Assembly: GCA_902494065.1 (NCBI GenBank)
Contig: CABURZ010000044.1
Span: forward strand, 1 to 7,538
DNA from: an uncultured Sneathia sp.
GTDB taxonomy: Bacteria; Fusobacteriota; Fusobacteriia; Fusobacteriales; Leptotrichiaceae
Direction of reading: 5' to 3'
Length of the DNA: 7,538 bases
Shown here one piece after another: positions 6,476-7,538 of the stretch. The translations under genes and the position numbers were made by a program. The first letter of the stretch is position 1, and each line of letters opens with the position of its first letter. Under the pieces are notes generated by a model. That model was not told the origin of the DNA, ran no database searches, and was given only the letters and a program-made list of their open reading frames with translations.

Positions 6476-6481
6476 ATTATA
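6476..6481 (-). promoter_or_regulatory. Second -10 box upstream of murQ
   Basis: A consensus TATAAT on the minus strand lies 20 bases before the murQ start. The only -35 options (TAGTAT at 6498-6503 or neighbours) are poor. If used, the leader would be only about 15 nt and begin at the ribosome site. It is an alternative to the promoter at 6498-6526. Confidence 0.35.
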
Positions 6482-6497
6482 TCCTCTTTTTCATTAA

Positions 6498-6526
6498 ATA
6501 CTATGTTTTTTGAAAAAACTTTTCAA
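6498..6526 (-). promoter_or_regulatory. Promoter of the murQ-murR-murP-mupG operon
   Basis: On the minus strand, TTGAAA (6521-6526; 5 of 6 consensus) lies 17 bases from TAGTAT (6498-6503; 4 of 6). The -35 box is embedded in the half-site array at 6509-6536, so occupation by a regulator would compete with polymerase. Confidence 0.5.
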
Positions 6527-6536
6527 ATTTTGAAAA
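6509..6536. promoter_or_regulatory. Triple half-site array, probable MurR operator
   Basis: Three alternating 8-bp half-sites occur in 28 bases: TTTGAAAA (6509-6516), TTTTCAAA (6520-6527) and TTTGAAAA (6529-6536). Outer pairs form two overlapping perfect palindromes sharing the middle arm, with spacers of 3 and 1 bases. It sits between murQ and the neighbouring terminator and covers the predicted -35 box. The murR gene in the same operon makes MurR the natural candidate ligand; direct evidence is lacking. Confidence 0.55.
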
Positions 6537-6563
6537 AGAAAAAAGTGAGGTCTCCCTCACTTT
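6533..6563 (-). terminator. Intrinsic terminator of the outer-membrane protein gene
   Basis: On the minus strand, AAAGTGAGG and CCTCACTTT form a 9-bp stem (arms 6555-6563 and 6542-6550) around a GAGA (GNRA) tetraloop, followed by a T-rich run. It begins one base after the stop codon region of the barrel gene and separates it from the mur operon, which is read in the same direction. Confidence 0.9.
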
Positions 6564-6564
6564 C

Positions 6565-7475
6565 TTACCATGTGTATTTAAGGTTTAATTCTACTCTTGG
6601 TGTTACTGAATTAAATTTGAAAGTTTTTATAGGATCTGTACCTATTTCACCCCATACACCTTTGTATTTATTACCACTGTACTTTCTATTACTAAATTCA
6701 ACTTTAGCTGAAACATTTCCAGAAATAGTTAATTTATCTGTTGCTTTGTATGTTGCACCTAATTTAGGTTCTATAGATAATAGAAGTAAATTTCTTTGTT
6801 CATCAACAGCTGTTTTATCAGCAGTTTCACCAGTTAAGTTGTGATATATTCTTTCATAATTCTTCTTAAAGTTTATTCTATCAAATGAAACAGATGTATT
6901 CAATTCTGGTGTTAGTGTAAATTTATCTGTTACATTTACATCATATTTAGCACCTAATTTCAAACCTGCATATCCATAGTAATTTTTTTCAACTTCTATT
7001 TTAGTTGATTCTAAATCTGTGTAGTAAACAGCTTTTTCATATCTTAATCCAAATATTGCATTTGCACTTAATTTTGTACCAAATAAAACTTCTTCTTTAG
7101 GTCTGTTATTTAAGACATTACTATTCTTATCACCAACTGATTTACCTTCTTCATTTTTTTCTTTTTATTATTACCATTTATTTCATCTTTAAATACATGT
7201 TGAACAAATAAATTAGAATCTAGTTCAAAGTTATCTTTGCTATATAATGCACCTAATCTGTATCCTTGATATAAGTGATGAACTGCAACTTTTCCTCCGC
7301 AGATATATGTTTTAAATACATCGCCTTCTTCTGTTAAATAATCAGTAAAATTAATATCATTTTCATTAAAGTGGTATCTAAAATCTAAATCTCCGTAAAG
7401 TTTAACGTTGTTTAATTGTTTTTTTGCATCAGCTTTAACATAAACATGTTCTATAGGTGAAAATACAACACCTTT
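6565..7475 (-). pseudogene. Outer-membrane beta-barrel protein, 5'-truncated and frameshifted
   Basis: About 303 residues can be read toward the C-terminus of a diderm outer-membrane protein, possibly an autotransporter-type barrel. Alternating strands with aromatic girdles are obvious in GLKLGAKYDVNVTDKFTLTP and LSIEPKLGATYKATDKLTIS, and the last strand, RVELNLKYTW, ends in the C-terminal aromatic residue expected for BAM-dependent insertion. Two lesions are visible. One frame is open from 7475 to about 7160 and another from 7164 to 6565. Adding one A in the A-rich tract at 7154-7166 joins them smoothly through a charged Lys/Glu/Asn loop. Upstream, an in-frame TAA (7476-7478) precedes any ATG, GTG or TTG, so no start or signal peptide exists. 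A TTG at 6963 could start a 132-residue piece but has no ribosome site and would lack an export signal. The terminator is intact. The specific family is not recognised. Confidence 0.7.
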
Positions 7476-7538
7476 TTATTTATATAATATCGTATTAAAT
7501 AACTTTTGTATAGTAGCGAATTAAAAAACTTTACAAAA
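7476..7538. other. AT-rich sequence at the broken 5' edge of the barrel gene
   Basis: Barrel-like coding stops abruptly near 7475. On the minus strand another frame is open from the window edge to a TAG at 7451-7453 (28 codons rich in Tyr, Leu and Lys), which might be the tail of another gene or chance. A 7-bp inverted pair, TTTTGTA (7504-7510) and TACAAAA (7532-7538), reaches the window edge. No insertion-sequence end can be recognised from this little sequence. Confidence 0.3.

Noticed and set aside
6503..6844. 113-codon plus-strand open frame running from the mur operator region into the barrel gene
   Set aside because: It covers the terminator hairpin and is antisense to clear beta-barrel coding; there is no ribosome site before its start.
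7154..7166. Programmed -1 ribosomal frameshift in the barrel gene
   Set aside because: The direction fits, but the codons do not make a good slippery heptamer: the A runs are preceded by T or G in the zero frame. The absent start codon also argues against a functional gene.
7504..7538. Short inverted pair TTTTGTA/TACAAAA as an insertion-sequence end
   Set aside because: Seven-base A/T-rich pairs are common by chance, the window stops at its edge, and no transposase or target duplication is visible.
1..7538. CRISPR array, tRNA, rRNA or an obvious new defence system
   Set aside because: No regularly spaced repeats, cloverleaf sequences, effector or nuclease motifs were found on either strand.

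Overview
This window is very AT-rich and gene-dense, with third codon positions almost all A or T. It combines a Firmicute-like MurNAc-recycling operon with the end of a Gram-negative outer-membrane beta-barrel gene. That mix, together with an OppB close to the Firmicute/Fusobacterium type, best fits a low-GC diderm such as a Leptotrichiaceae fusobacterium (Streptobacillus/Sneathia/Leptotrichia-like). The placement is an inference from gene style, not a database match.

Layout. Positions 1-848 (minus strand) hold the first 282 codons of an oligopeptide ABC permease, OppB, which runs out of the window. Positions 849-1244 are a 396-nt divergent control region. It holds promoters for both directions and two near-identical copies of a 24-bp palindromic element (861-884 and 1048-1071). 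Positions 1245-1895 (plus) encode an unrecognised exported protein whose predicted mature end is His-Gly-His, closed by a GNRA-loop terminator. Positions 1972-2346 (plus) encode a very short CPBP-type intramembrane protease, with a 14-bp perfect palindrome over its predicted -35 box.

The core is a compact minus-strand operon, murQ-murR-murP-mupG (6455 down to 2327), in which successive genes overlap or nearly touch. Inferred pathway: MurP, a PTS EIIBC permease without its own EIIA, imports and phosphorylates MurNAc or MurNAc-GlcNAc. MupG splits MurNAc-6P-GlcNAc. MurQ converts MurNAc-6P to GlcNAc-6P plus D-lactate. MurR is the RpiR-type sugar-phosphate sensor. Three alternating TTTGAAAA/TTTTCAAA half-sites upstream of murQ overlap a predicted -35 box and are the best candidate MurR operator. 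The peptide permease at the left could take up the peptide part of cell-wall fragments, but that link is only suggested by proximity.

Positions 6565-7475 (minus) hold the C-terminal roughly 300 residues of a beta-barrel outer-membrane protein. It has no start codon or signal peptide and is frameshifted in an A-rich tract near 7154-7166, yet it keeps an intact barrel end (Trp) and a strong terminator. It is a decayed gene, a phase-off allele, a silent donor cassette or a sequencing artefact; the sequence alone cannot decide. No tRNA, rRNA, CRISPR array or recognisable transposase is seen.
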